A program made the translations under genes and the position numbers. A stretch of DNA of 64,000 bases from SAR86 cluster bacterium. Its GTDB lineage: Bacteria; Pseudomonadota; Gammaproteobacteria; Magnimaribacterales; AG-339-G14. Where the stretch lies: assembly GCA_028135785.1 (NCBI GenBank), contig JAOIHS010000003.1, positions 1-64,000 of the forward strand. Reading direction: 5' to 3'. The notes under the pieces are model-generated. The model was not told the DNA's origin, ran no database searches, and saw only the letters and a list, made by a program, of their open reading frames with translations. The stretch's first letter is position 1, and each line of letters begins with the position of its first letter. Shown here piece by piece: positions 36,895 to 45,139 of this stretch.

Positions 36895-37659
36895 TTAAGC
36901 GATGGATCCACCATCTATTACAAGCGTATGCCCATTTACAAAACTTCCAGCTTCGGAGGCTAAAAATACAGCTGCTCCAGCAATTTCATCTGGTTCACCA
37001 ATTCTTTTCATTGGACAAGTTGCTGTAGATGCTTTGAGAATCTCTGGATTCTCCCACAAAGCTTTCGCAAAATCCGTTCTTATAAGTCCTGGTGCAATAG
37101 CGTTAGTTCGAATATTAAATTTTCCAAATTCAGCTGCTAAATTTTTAATGAGCATAATATCGGCAGCTTTTGAAATATTATAAGCTCCGATAACCTCACT
37201 AGCTCTTAGTCCGCCAATAGAAGAAACTACGATTATACTTCCATCTTTTCTTTCTATCATTTCAGGAATTACCATTTGTGATAGGTTGTGATTTGCTTTG
37301 ATATTGTTATTCATTATTTTCTCAAAAGCATCATCTGGAATATCTTTTAAAGATCCAAAAAAGGGATTACTAGCCGCATTACAAACTAAAATATCTATTT
37401 GATTATATTTTTCTTTAGTTTTATTTATTAAATTTTCTAGAGAACTTTTATCAGAGATGTTGCATGGAATTACAAAAGCCTCACCAATTCCATCTTTGCA
37501 GAGTTCATTTATTTCAGCTGCGGTCTGCTCGCAAACATCGACTTTACGAGATGAAATAATTACTTTTGCTCCCTGAAGAGCCATAGCAGTAGCTATTGAT
37601 TTTCCTATACCTTTCGATGAGCCAGTTATGACGGCTACCTTATTATCCAAATTAAACAT
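36895..37659 (-). CDS. SDR oxidoreductase (DHRS4-like)
   Basis: 254 aa. TGSSKGIG (12-19), CNAAS replacing NNAG, catalytic Ser in VVSSIGG and YNISK, PGLIRTDFA, and the terminal VNGHTLVIDGGS. It should oxidise a 3-hydroxyacyl-CoA or reduce a ketone with NAD(P)H. AAGGAGAAAA before ATG is a good ribosome site. Downstream of the hydratase by 15 nt and just upstream of the ligase. Confidence 0.87.
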   Translation of the reverse strand: MFNLDNKVAVITGSSKGIGKSIATAMALQGAKVIISSRKVDVCEQTAAEINELCKDGIGEAFVIPCNISDKSSLENLINKTKEKYNQIDILVCNAASNPFFGSLKDIPDDAFEKIMNNNIKANHNLSQMVIPEMIERKDGSIIVVSSIGGLRASEVIGAYNISKAADIMLIKNLAAEFGKFNIRTNAIAPGLIRTDFAKALWENPEILKASTATCPMKRIGEPDEIAGAAVFLASEAGSFVNGHTLVIDGGSIA

Positions 37660-37674
37660 TTTTTCTCCTTAAAA

Positions 37675-38460
37675 TTATTTACCTTTCCATTCGGGTTTTC
37701 TTTTTTCAGCAAAAGCGACTGGTCCTTCTATAAAATCTTCACTTTTCATAAGATCATGAACAGCTGTATAGGGTTCTTTCATTGATTTTTCTAGATCAGG
37801 GTGATTAAAGTTTGCATATGCTACTTGCTTAGTCGCTCTTACTGAAAGAGGCGAGCACTCTTCAATTTGTTTTGCCCAGTTCATGGCTGTTTCCATTAAT
37901 TTATCGCTTGACACAACCTCATTAACAAATCCTAAATCTTTTCCTTCTGTAGCTGGCACATGTCTAGCTGTAAGCATCATACCAAGAGCATTTTTCATAC
38001 TTATCTGCCTAGGAAGTCTTTGAAGTCCTCCTGCTAGAGCAGCAAGACCTACTTTGGGTTCTGGTAAGGCAAATTTTGCTTCGTCTGAGGCAATAATTAA
38101 GTCACAAGCCAAAGCAATTTCAAAACCGCCGCCCATAGCAACACCATTTACAGCTGCGATAACAGGTTTATTTAGATTAAATCTATGTGTTATACCCGCA
38201 AAACCTGAAGAAGCACCAAGCATCATATCGCCACCTTCAGCTTGATATTTTAAATCGTTACCAGCACAAAAAGCTCTTTCACCTTCACCAGTAATAATTG
38301 CTACCCAAAGATCATCATTGTCAGCAAATTCATTCCAAACTTGATCAAATTCAACATGCGACGGAGGATGTAAAGCATTCATTCGCTCAGGACGATTTAT
38401 AGAAACCACAAGAATATGGTTTAATATTTCAACTTTTAAAAATTCGTAATCAGTTTTCAT
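37675..38460 (-). CDS. Enoyl-CoA hydratase/isomerase family protein
   Basis: 261 aa crotonase fold. Oxyanion loops FCAGNDLK and AMGGGFEIAL. Both catalytic glutamates of true hydratases are present and correctly spaced by 20: E114 (GGFEIAL) and E134 (LPEPKVGL). It hydrates a 2-enoyl-CoA. First gene of a minus-strand operon (hydratase, SDR, ligase, SDR), divergent from an HSD10-like SDR across 129 bp. GGGAGAAAAAA before ATG. Confidence 0.9.
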   Translation of the reverse strand: MKTDYEFLKVEILNHILVVSINRPERMNALHPPSHVEFDQVWNEFADNDDLWVAIITGEGERAFCAGNDLKYQAEGGDMMLGASSGFAGITHRFNLNKPVIAAVNGVAMGGGFEIALACDLIIASDEAKFALPEPKVGLAALAGGLQRLPRQISMKNALGMMLTARHVPATEGKDLGFVNEVVSSDKLMETAMNWAKQIEECSPLSVRATKQVAYANFNHPDLEKSMKEPYTAVHDLMKSEDFIEGPVAFAEKRKPEWKGK

Positions 38461-38589
38461 TTTTTTCTCCCTTTTTTCTAAAACAACATCTTAATCAAGC
38501 TTTTGAAAGTAGTCCACTCGCTTTTAAATGTCTTAAGTAGTTACTTGTGATAAATTACAATTTAATTTTTTTAAAGGGAGAATGTAAAA

Positions 38590-39357
38590 GTGGATATCAA
38601 AGATAAAATAGTAATGATTACAGGTGGAGCATCCGGGCTAGGATTAGCTACGGCAAAAGATTTAGCATCCAGAGGAGCCCGAACAGTTTTATTAGATCTT
38701 AATGAAGAAAATTTAGAATCTGCATCTAAAGAAATAGATGGTGAAGTTTTAACTTTTAAAACAAATGTTACAGAAGAGGAAAGCGTAAAAAATGCAATAG
38801 ATCAAACAGTTGAAAAGTTAGGTGGCATTCATGGCTTAGTTAATTGCGCCGGTATAGGTAGTGCATCAAAAACTGTAAGCAAAAATGGTGCTCATCCTTT
38901 AGATTATTTTAAACTAGTCGTTGAAATAAACTTAATTGGAACATTTAATGTTTTAAGATTGGCTGCAGAAGCCATGGGGAAAAATACTCCAGAAAAAGAT
39001 AATGAATGTGGAGTTATCATCAATACCGCATCAGTGGCAGCTTTTGATGGCCAAGTCGGACAAGTTGCATATAGCGCTTCAAAAGGTGGAGTAGCAGCAA
39101 TGACGCTTCCTATTGCTAGAGATCTAGCACGTATGGGTATAAGAATTAATACAATTGCTCCTGGCATATTTGATACCCCAATGATGGCAATGGCTTCTGA
39201 TGAAATTAGAAAACCTTTAATAGAAATGACACAGTTTCCTAAAAGATTAGGATACCCGGAAGAGTTCGCCAAGTTAGTAGCACAAATCATTGAAAACCCT
39301 TTCTTGAATGGCGAGACAATCAGACTTGACGGTGCTATAAGAATGCAACCTAAATAA
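38590..39357 (+). CDS. 3-hydroxyacyl-CoA dehydrogenase type 2-like SDR (HSD10 type), GTG start
   Basis: 255 aa. TGGASGLG (residues 11-18), NCAGIG, NTASVAAFDGQ, YSASKGG, APGIFDTPM, matching the HSD17B10 group that oxidises (2-methyl-)3-hydroxyacyl-CoA with NAD. Start is GTG, preceded by AAGGGAGAATG; an ATG 8 nt upstream runs straight into a stop, and the next in-frame ATG falls inside the Rossmann strand. Together with the divergent operon it completes ligase-hydratase-dehydrogenase steps of a beta-oxidation-like path; no thiolase or acyl-CoA dehydrogenase is in the window. Confidence 0.88.
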   Translation: MDIKDKIVMITGGASGLGLATAKDLASRGARTVLLDLNEENLESASKEIDGEVLTFKTNVTEEESVKNAIDQTVEKLGGIHGLVNCAGIGSASKTVSKNGAHPLDYFKLVVEINLIGTFNVLRLAAEAMGKNTPEKDNECGVIINTASVAAFDGQVGQVAYSASKGGVAAMTLPIARDLARMGIRINTIAPGIFDTPMMAMASDEIRKPLIEMTQFPKRLGYPEEFAKLVAQIIENPFLNGETIRLDGAIRMQPK

Positions 39358-39362
39358 TCTTG

Positions 39363-39935
39363 ATGAGTTACTCTTATATCGAAGGAAGCTCTAGAGAAGA
39401 ATTATCAGAATTCGAAGATTATTTTGAAATCTCTAAATCATTTATGGGTTATGTTCCAAATAGCAATTTACTCATGGCAGAAAATCCAGAGTTGTTTAAA
39501 AGTTTTAGTAGTTTAGCGTCAACAATATTTATGAGTAAAAATATTGATGAAAGTCTAATTCAATTAATTGCTTTAGCATCAAGTCTTTCTTCAGGTTGTA
39601 AATATTGTCAATCTCATACTTCGCATGGAGCGAACAAAGCAGGAGTCGATCCAGCAAAAATTCTAGAAATTTTAAATTACCAGAATAGTGATTTATATTC
39701 CAAAGAAGAAAAGGCTGTATTAAATTTGAGTTTTGCTGCTGGGGAAAATCCAAACTCTGCAAATAAAGAGCATTTTAATGGACTTAAAAAATATTTTACA
39801 AAAAAAGCAGTTATTGACATTGTCGCAGTGATCTCCTTATTTGGTTTTTTAAATAGATGGAATGACACTTTAGGCACAGAAATAGAAGATGTCCCAAATT
39901 CATTTATGCAAAATAATTCAATAATTTTTAAATAA
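39363..39935 (+). CDS. AhpD-like carboxymuconolactone decarboxylase family protein
   Basis: 190 aa. The CMD/AhpD active site SGCKYCQSHTSHGA (CxxCxxxH) is intact, implying a thiol peroxidase or disulfide role rather than decarboxylation. N-terminal residues resemble the PF02627 alkylhydroperoxidase subgroup often near acyl-CoA genes. I use ATG 39363; a TTG directly before it would add one residue. It starts 5 nt after the HSD10-like gene. Confidence 0.85.
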   Translation: MSYSYIEGSSREELSEFEDYFEISKSFMGYVPNSNLLMAENPELFKSFSSLASTIFMSKNIDESLIQLIALASSLSSGCKYCQSHTSHGANKAGVDPAKILEILNYQNSDLYSKEEKAVLNLSFAAGENPNSANKEHFNGLKKYFTKKAVIDIVAVISLFGFLNRWNDTLGTEIEDVPNSFMQNNSIIFK

Positions 39936-40213
39936 TTCTTTCTTAATAATTCTATAAGCTCTTCTGATAAATAAATTTTGTATTTAGAAGGAAAAAGTAG
40001 TTCATACAGGAGATGAATAGTTTTCTAGATATTTAATATTCTCAATAGTGCTTTTATGATTGAAAGCCAATTATGTTTGAATAGTTCTGATGACATTTCT
40101 AAATAGGAGTTACCCTCCGGTATTAGTGAAAAAACTATGTCAATTTCATATTTGAGATGCGCCTTAAATATAAAAATCCGAATTTAAGAGAGTCTTTTAT
40201 ATTAGAATTAATT
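39936..40213. other. 278-bp intergenic region without a supported gene
   Basis: AT-rich. It holds only ORFs of under 20 codons and a weak GGAG/CTCC hairpin near 40101. The open frame running leftward from the TIGR03643 gene to an ATG at 40157 adds 19 residues that do not belong to the family. I see no RNA gene or repeat. Confidence 0.5.
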
Positions 40214-40471
40214 ATGAATGAAGAAGATCTTAATAGAATAATCGAGATGGCATGGGAAGACAGAACTCCATTTGAAATTATTCACTCAGAATTTAATATC
40301 ACTCATGATGAATTAATTAAAATAATGAGATCTAATTTAAAAGGTAGTAGTTTTCGGCTTTGGAGAAAAAGAGTAACAGGCAGGAAGACCAAACATTTGC
40401 TTAAAAGAGGGTTCTCGTTGGGGAGGCATAGGTGTGACAGACAAGGAAAGCTTGTTAGCAAGAGAAGATAA
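40214..40471 (+). CDS. TIGR03643/DUF2805 family small protein
   Basis: 85 aa from ATG 40214. The family core is plain: RIIEMAWEDRTPFEIIHSEF, then SSFRLWRKRVTGRKTKH. A helix-turn-helix-like start plus a very basic C-terminus suggests nucleic acid binding, but no function is established. An upstream ATG at 40157 would add 19 residues before the family start. The C-terminal extension after TKH is Arg/Lys-rich and overlaps the next gene by 38 nt. Confidence 0.82.
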   Translation: MNEEDLNRIIEMAWEDRTPFEIIHSEFNITHDELIKIMRSNLKGSSFRLWRKRVTGRKTKHLLKRGFSLGRHRCDRQGKLVSKRR

Positions 40472-40745
40472 CTTCAAAGATATCCATTTTGATATATCAA
40501 AAGTTATAAATGACACTTCATTGTTTATGGAAGAAAATTTAATTCGGATTACTTTTAATTCTGATAATCCAGATCCTATAGAGGTGTCGGTAGAAAAATA
40601 TACAAATTTTTATAGAGTCTCTTATTGGGATGGTTACGCGGTAAATGAATTTTACGACTATCAACTATTAAATAAAGCTTTAAAAAAGTTTAGTAAATTC
40701 TCTTACAAAGCTTTAGATAATATAAATAAGTTCGGTCTTAAATAA
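40434..40745 (+). CDS. Unknown small acidic protein, GTG start
   Basis: 103 aa, not recognised. GTG at 40434 is preceded by GGGGAGG, a strong ribosome site 7 nt upstream, and the next in-frame ATG is about 30 codons later, so GTG is likely real. The gene overlaps the TIGR03643 gene by 38 nt, suggesting coupled translation. Composition is Asp/Glu/Tyr-rich with a strand-like middle (RVSYWDGYAVNEFYDY) and a helical end. Convergent with a dehalogenase gene 2 bp away. Confidence 0.62.
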   Translation: MTDKESLLAREDNFKDIHFDISKVINDTSLFMEENLIRITFNSDNPDPIEVSVEKYTNFYRVSYWDGYAVNEFYDYQLLNKALKKFSKFSYKALDNINKFGLK

Positions 40746-40747
40746 CC

Positions 40748-41605
40748 CTACAAAGTTTCAATAAAGGATTTTATAGCTTCGCCTATCTCTTTTGGAGAAT
40801 GTTCTTGAATAAAATGATTTCCTTTTACAGTTACCTCTTTAAGATTATTCCATGATCTGACAAATTCTCTTTGTTCCCCGATAAGGATACTTCCTGGATC
40901 AGCGTTTATGAACAATTTTGGAATACTTGAATCTTTATGAAATTCTCCGTTTTTGATTACTTCACTAATAACTTCTTGAGGTTCGCCATCAACAGGTATT
41001 TGTCTAGGCCAAGTCAAAGTAGGGCGTCTATCTTCTCCAGCTTCTTTAAAGGGTCTAATATATTCTGCCTTTTCCTCTTCAGAGAAACCTTTGGCTGAAT
41101 CGTTAAGAAGAATTCTTTCAACAAAAATATTTTTTTCTAATACTAATTCTTCACCAGCTTCAGAACGCATTAGCTGGAAAATATTTCTAGCATTTTCTGG
41201 CCATTGATCCCAAGTGAGAGGCATCACAATCGCTTCCATAAAAGTAATCGATTTAATTCTGTCAGAGTTTTCCCTGGCATATTGAAAACCCAATGCCGAA
41301 CCCCAGTCATGAATAACTAGGTTAATTTCATTTCCCAAATCCAAGGAATCTAAAAGATTTGAAAGATATTTATATTGTCCATGATATTGATACTCAGGAT
41401 TATCTATTCCTTCTAATTTTTCTGAATCTCCCATGCCAATTAAATCGGGAACGATTATTCTTCCCATGCCTTCAACTGCAGGTGTGATATTTCTCCACAG
41501 AAATGAAGAGGCTGGATTACCATGCAAAAAGACAATGGATTGTCCTTCTCCAGAATCTAAATAAGCCAATTTCTTGCCAAATATTTCCTTATATTTTTTT
41601 TCCAT
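40748..41605 (-). CDS. Haloalkane dehalogenase, HLD-II subfamily
   Basis: 285 aa alpha/beta hydrolase. Full HLD-II pentad: nucleophile D100 followed by halide-binding W101 (HDWGSALGF), halide-binding N30 (HGNPASSFLWRN), catalytic acid E124 (FMEAIVMP) and base H264 (GNHFIQEHSP). It should hydrolyse carbon-halogen bonds of alkyl halides to alcohol and halide. No signal peptide, so cytoplasmic. A good GAGGAGC lies just upstream of ATG. Dehalogenation is predicted from the pentad; natural substrates of marine homologues are unclear. Confidence 0.88.
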   Translation of the reverse strand: MEKKYKEIFGKKLAYLDSGEGQSIVFLHGNPASSFLWRNITPAVEGMGRIIVPDLIGMGDSEKLEGIDNPEYQYHGQYKYLSNLLDSLDLGNEINLVIHDWGSALGFQYARENSDRIKSITFMEAIVMPLTWDQWPENARNIFQLMRSEAGEELVLEKNIFVERILLNDSAKGFSEEEKAEYIRPFKEAGEDRRPTLTWPRQIPVDGEPQEVISEVIKNGEFHKDSSIPKLFINADPGSILIGEQREFVRSWNNLKEVTVKGNHFIQEHSPKEIGEAIKSFIETL

Positions 41606-41913
41606 TTGAATGCTCCTCTTAACAATTATAATAAAATATTTTATCTTTAAATGAAGATTTTTACTTATTTTTTCATAAAAGATTAAATTAAATCTAGAAA
41701 ATGATCTGGTTACAAAATCAACAGGAATATATGAAAATTAAATTAATAGGACTCTTTATCATTATTTCAATCTTTGCTGTTTCTTGTGGAGGAGGCGGAA
41801 GCTCTTACTAGAAAGTTATTAAAATATAATCTCCTAATTATTTAATAAGTAAATATATAAAATTTAACATAATATATATTATACGAATAAACATATAATC
41901 CATAAAAGCCATT
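41606..41913. other. 308-bp very AT-rich gap holding a mini-lipoprotein ORF
   Basis: Lies between two dehalogenase genes on the minus strand. The only ORF with a ribosome site is the 26-codon plus-strand ORF at 41731. The part from 41812 on is almost pure A/T with no coding frame. No repeat or hairpin terminator is evident. Confidence 0.5.
41731..41811 (+). CDS. 26-aa mini-lipoprotein ORF or lipoprotein-gene remnant
   Basis: Codes for a Lys-start hydrophobic signal (MKIKLIGLFIIISIF) followed by A-V-S-C (Cys19) and then GGGGSSY and a stop. AGGA lies 6 nt before ATG. This is exactly a lipoprotein export signal plus a Gly-Ser tether with nothing after it. CGGGGSS tethers usually lead into large lipoproteins, so this may be the stub of a decayed gene; alternatively it is a real entericidin-sized lipopeptide. 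An in-frame ATG at 41701 would extend it by ten residues. Confidence 0.5.
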   Translation: MKIKLIGLFIIISIFAVSCGGGGSSY

Positions 41914-43038
41914 TTATAGGATATCTTTGATATCTTTAACCTTAGCCTCTACTTCAAATCCTTTGGCTTCTCCTTTTATGAAGTCGATTATTAGTTGAGC
42001 ATACTCAGGACCCGCTTCTTCTTGAAGAAAATGACCAGGACCCTTGATATTTATTTCTTTAGCTGTAGGTATTCGTCTTAGACCTTCTGTTATTCTTGGA
42101 TTATTTCCAGTAACAGGGTCATTGTCACTATTAGCAATTAAAAATGGTTTATTCCACTTTTCTAATACCTCTCTATAAGCCATTTCATTTTTTCTTAATT
42201 CGCTAGGTATTAAATAAGGAAAAATTTGTGCACCAGCTTTATAAGATGCACTTGGATATGGTGCTTCGTATCCCAATCTTTCTTCGTCACTTACAGAGCC
42301 TAAAATTTGCATAACACCACCTACATCAATATTATCTGCATATCTTGAATATCTAATCCAGTTAGAAAAACCATTACCACCGATAAATTCTTCCCATGTC
42401 GCCGGACCTTGCAACCATATAGTTAGCTTGAATATAGGCCCAGAGATGTAACCTCTTATATCATTCCTCAATCCTCTGCCTGTAGCAAGTAAACCTGTGT
42501 TGGAAGCAATTACTCTTGAAAATCTATCAGGCTCTTCTGCAATGACTCTTAATCCAACTAAGCCTCCCCAATCATGCACATGAGCTGTCATATTTTTTAA
42601 ATCAAGTTTTCTTATAAGCTCAGACATCGTATCGATGTGCATTTGATGCGAGTAATCATCAGTATCAATATACTTATCTGACTTTCCAAATCCGACCATA
42701 TCTGGAGCAATTACTCTATAGCCAGCATCAGTAAGTGTAGGAATCATTTTTCTAAACAAGTAACTCCATGTAGGTTCACCATGAAGAAGATAAATTATTT
42801 CACCGTTCTTAGGACCTTCGTCTAAATAATGAATTCTTAGACCATCTATTTCAAGATAATTCGGTTCAAAGTCATAATCTTTTAAATTTATAAATCTTTC
42901 TTCGGGGGTTCTCAAAACTCCCGGCGATACCAAATTAAATCTTTCATAATTGACATTGGTATCTGTATTTCTTGAATATTGAAATATCCCTATTGAGATA
43001 ATTAAAACAAAAAATGATATCGAAAATATTTTATTCAT
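41914..43038 (-). CDS. Haloalkane dehalogenase-like hydrolase, HLD-I type, membrane-anchored or exported
   Basis: 374 aa. N-terminal hydrophobic segment (residues 4-20) precedes an HLD domain with HGEPTWSYLFRK (E88 as in HLD-I), nucleophile D156 plus W157 (HDWGGLVGL), a catalytic acid in NSDNDPVTG and H336 (GPGHFLQEE). Most dehalogenases are cytoplasmic, so the signal is unusual and puts activity in the periplasm. The second halide Trp cannot be assigned by eye, so epoxide hydrolase or another alpha/beta hydrolase is possible. A palindrome lies 63 bp upstream of the start. Confidence 0.78.
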   Translation of the reverse strand: MNKIFSISFFVLIISIGIFQYSRNTDTNVNYERFNLVSPGVLRTPEERFINLKDYDFEPNYLEIDGLRIHYLDEGPKNGEIIYLLHGEPTWSYLFRKMIPTLTDAGYRVIAPDMVGFGKSDKYIDTDDYSHQMHIDTMSELIRKLDLKNMTAHVHDWGGLVGLRVIAEEPDRFSRVIASNTGLLATGRGLRNDIRGYISGPIFKLTIWLQGPATWEEFIGGNGFSNWIRYSRYADNIDVGGVMQILGSVSDEERLGYEAPYPSASYKAGAQIFPYLIPSELRKNEMAYREVLEKWNKPFLIANSDNDPVTGNNPRITEGLRRIPTAKEINIKGPGHFLQEEAGPEYAQLIIDFIKGEAKGFEVEAKVKDIKDIL

Positions 43039-43100
43039 TATTTGTCCACTTTTTCATAATTAACCTTATCCTAAAGAGATGCAAACAGGAATGCAATGAC

Positions 43101-43119
43101 GTTTAAAACTGTCTTAAAC
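43101..43119. promoter_or_regulatory. 19-bp near-perfect palindrome, candidate operator
   Basis: GTTTAAAACTGTCTTAAAC: two 9-base arms around a central T, mismatched at one symmetric pair only. It sits upstream of the minus-strand dehalogenase start at 43038. On that strand, TTGCAT and TAGGAT spaced 17 bp downstream of it could be a promoter, placing the palindrome in an activator-like position. Confidence 0.5.
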
Positions 43120-43123
43120 TAAA

Positions 43124-44671
43124 TTAAAGATTTATAACTATTAATGATGGTCCGGCTTCATTAACTGATTGAGAAAATACTTTGGTAAATTCTTCTACGG
43201 TAGTAGGCATATAACTTGGAACGCCTAACGATTTAGATAATTGAATCCAATCAATTTTAGGATTGTCTAGAGATAGCATGGATTCTGCTCTATCGCCTGT
43301 CTGGACTGCCCCTACTCTATCCAGTTCTATTTTTAAGATTTCGTAAGAATTATTAGCAAAAATAATATTAGTGATATTTAAACTCTCTCTTGCTTGGGTC
43401 CACAAAGCCTGAATTGTATACATTGCCCCGCCATCGCCATGAAGTGTGATTATAGGTCTGTCAGGCTTGGCTATCGCAGCTCCTACCGCTAATGGTAATC
43501 CTTGGCCTATGGATCCTCCAGTTAGTGCAAGCCAATCATGAGGCTTTGCTTTCCAAGTATGTGGAGTTACTAACATCCCCGATGTTGCCGATTCATCTGA
43601 AACTATGGTGTCTTCAGGCATTAAACTTGCCAACAAAGGACCTAATGTAGATTGGTCTAATTTTCCTGAAGTTGGAATATCAATAACGCCGGATTGAATT
43701 AAATCACTATTAATTTGAGATGACCCTGCTTCATCTGATAAAGCTTTTAATGCTGATAAACCATCTTGATTAGGAGAACACAAATCAATGATATTTGCTT
43801 CATCAGGAGCTAAATAGCTTTTCTTTCCAGGATAGGCAAAAAAAGAAACAGGAGCATTTGTACCTATGAATACCATGTTGGAGGTATTTTTTAAAAACTC
43901 TTCGGCCATTTCTGCAAAATAAGGAACTTGTTCTAATATTGGTAATCCACTTCCTCTCCTAATTCTTGAAACAAATGTATCAGTTACAAGGCGACAACCT
44001 GTTGCACTTGATATTTCGGCAGCCAATTTTATACATTCTTCATTTAAAAACTTTCCTCCAATGAACAAAATAGATTTATCTTTATTGAGTGCTTCGACGG
44101 CCTTAGGAATCGATGATTCATCAATTTTTTTTGAATTGATTTGCTCTAATGGAGCGGGTATTTTTCCGTTAAATTCACCCCAAGCGCAATCGGCTGGAAC
44201 GATTAAAGTAGAAATTTGACCAGGGAATGCATTCGCTTTTTGCCAAGCTTCATTTCCTAAATTACATAGATCTTCCACACTATTGGATCTTCCTACCCAA
44301 TCTGACGCTGATTTAGATAAGTTATCTAAATCTGAGGTCAATGGTGCATTGTATTTAAGATGATAAGTGGCATGGTCACCAACGACATTTACCATTGGCG
44401 ATAAAGCTTTGCTAGCATTGTGAACATTTGCAAAGCTATTGCCTAATCCTGGGCCTAAATGCAGAAGATTTACTGCTGCCTTTCCAGACATTCTTGCGTA
44501 ACCATCAGCTGCACCACTTACCACTCCTTCAAACAAACCTAGAACAGGTCTAATTTCTGGATTATTATCTATTGCTGCAACTAAGTGCATTTCTGAGGTT
44601 CCAGGATTAGCAAAAACAACCTCTAATCCATTAGCTACTAATGTTTTGATTAGGGCGTCTGAGGCATTCAT
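43124..44671 (-). CDS. ThDP-dependent enzyme, acetolactate synthase-like/MdlC-like
   Basis: 515 aa. ThDP-activating Glu48 in GLFEGVVSGAADGYAR, pyrimidine-domain GPGLGN, and the Mg/ThDP motif LHGDGGAMY...NNSYEIL. The size and the absence of a small subunit argue for a decarboxylase or ligase of the benzoylformate decarboxylase-like group often mislabelled acetolactate synthase. It would act on a 2-keto acid. 7 nt after the HbpS-like gene. Confidence 0.85.
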   Translation of the reverse strand: MNASDALIKTLVANGLEVVFANPGTSEMHLVAAIDNNPEIRPVLGLFEGVVSGAADGYARMSGKAAVNLLHLGPGLGNSFANVHNASKALSPMVNVVGDHATYHLKYNAPLTSDLDNLSKSASDWVGRSNSVEDLCNLGNEAWQKANAFPGQISTLIVPADCAWGEFNGKIPAPLEQINSKKIDESSIPKAVEALNKDKSILFIGGKFLNEECIKLAAEISSATGCRLVTDTFVSRIRRGSGLPILEQVPYFAEMAEEFLKNTSNMVFIGTNAPVSFFAYPGKKSYLAPDEANIIDLCSPNQDGLSALKALSDEAGSSQINSDLIQSGVIDIPTSGKLDQSTLGPLLASLMPEDTIVSDESATSGMLVTPHTWKAKPHDWLALTGGSIGQGLPLAVGAAIAKPDRPIITLHGDGGAMYTIQALWTQARESLNITNIIFANNSYEILKIELDRVGAVQTGDRAESMLSLDNPKIDWIQLSKSLGVPSYMPTTVEEFTKVFSQSVNEAGPSLIVINL

Positions 44672-44678
44672 ATAAATT

Positions 44679-45131
44679 TCAAGAAGAATGACTAGGAATT
44701 AATCCAGCAGCTTCTACCCCTGCTATGGCAGAGATTTCATCTTGGTCTGATCTATCTCCAGATACACCAATTGCACCAATATTTTTTCCATCTTTTTGAA
44801 TAATTATTCCACCAGGAGTTGGAATTAATTTCCCACCTGCCATCGTTTGCATTCCTGTGAAAGCTTTATCCAATCGAGGCTGGTCTTCCAAAATATCTCT
44901 TATTGTATTTGTCGATGCACCGTAAGCTAGACAAGACCATGCCTTGGCATAAGCTATATCTGATCTTACAATGCTGCTCCCTTCTTCAGAGAGTGTTGCC
45001 CTTATAACTCCGGCTATATCTATAACAACAGCAGTTAATGGCATAAAGTTTTCAGCTCTACCCTTTTTTAAGGTTTCTTGGCAAATCAATAGAGCTTCGT
45101 CCAAGGAAATTTCACCTGGATTTTTTATCAT
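44679..45131 (-). CDS. HbpS/GlcG family heme-binding-like protein
   Basis: 150 aa. DUF336 core: SLDEALLICQETL, then MPLTAVVIDIAGV, IAYAKAWSCLAYG, and GGIIIQKDGKNIGAIGVSGDRSDQDE, with no signal peptide. HbpS binds heme and senses oxidative stress in Streptomyces; GlcG relatives sit in glycolate and 2-keto acid loci. Its pairing with the ThDP enzyme recurs in many bacteria and suggests a role in the same pathway, but the reaction is unknown. Confidence 0.85.
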   Translation of the reverse strand: MIKNPGEISLDEALLICQETLKKGRAENFMPLTAVVIDIAGVIRATLSEEGSSIVRSDIAYAKAWSCLAYGASTNTIRDILEDQPRLDKAFTGMQTMAGGKLIPTPGGIIIQKDGKNIGAIGVSGDRSDQDEISAIAGVEAAGLIPSHSS

Positions 45132-45139
45132 AGTTACTC

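Noticed and set aside
35172-38245. Several long plus-strand ORFs inside the minus-strand acyl-CoA operon
   Set aside because: They are shadows of the real genes, with no family motifs and Ser/Pro-rich composition typical of antisense frames.
37675-38460. Possible loss of a catalytic glutamate in the enoyl-CoA hydratase
   Set aside because: First suspected from the Gly at residue 160, but the true catalytic pair is 20 residues apart and present at E114 and E134.
43124-44671. Calling the ThDP enzyme acetolactate synthase (ilvB)
   Set aside because: There is no small subunit or ilvC neighbour and the protein is nearer the MdlC-like group.
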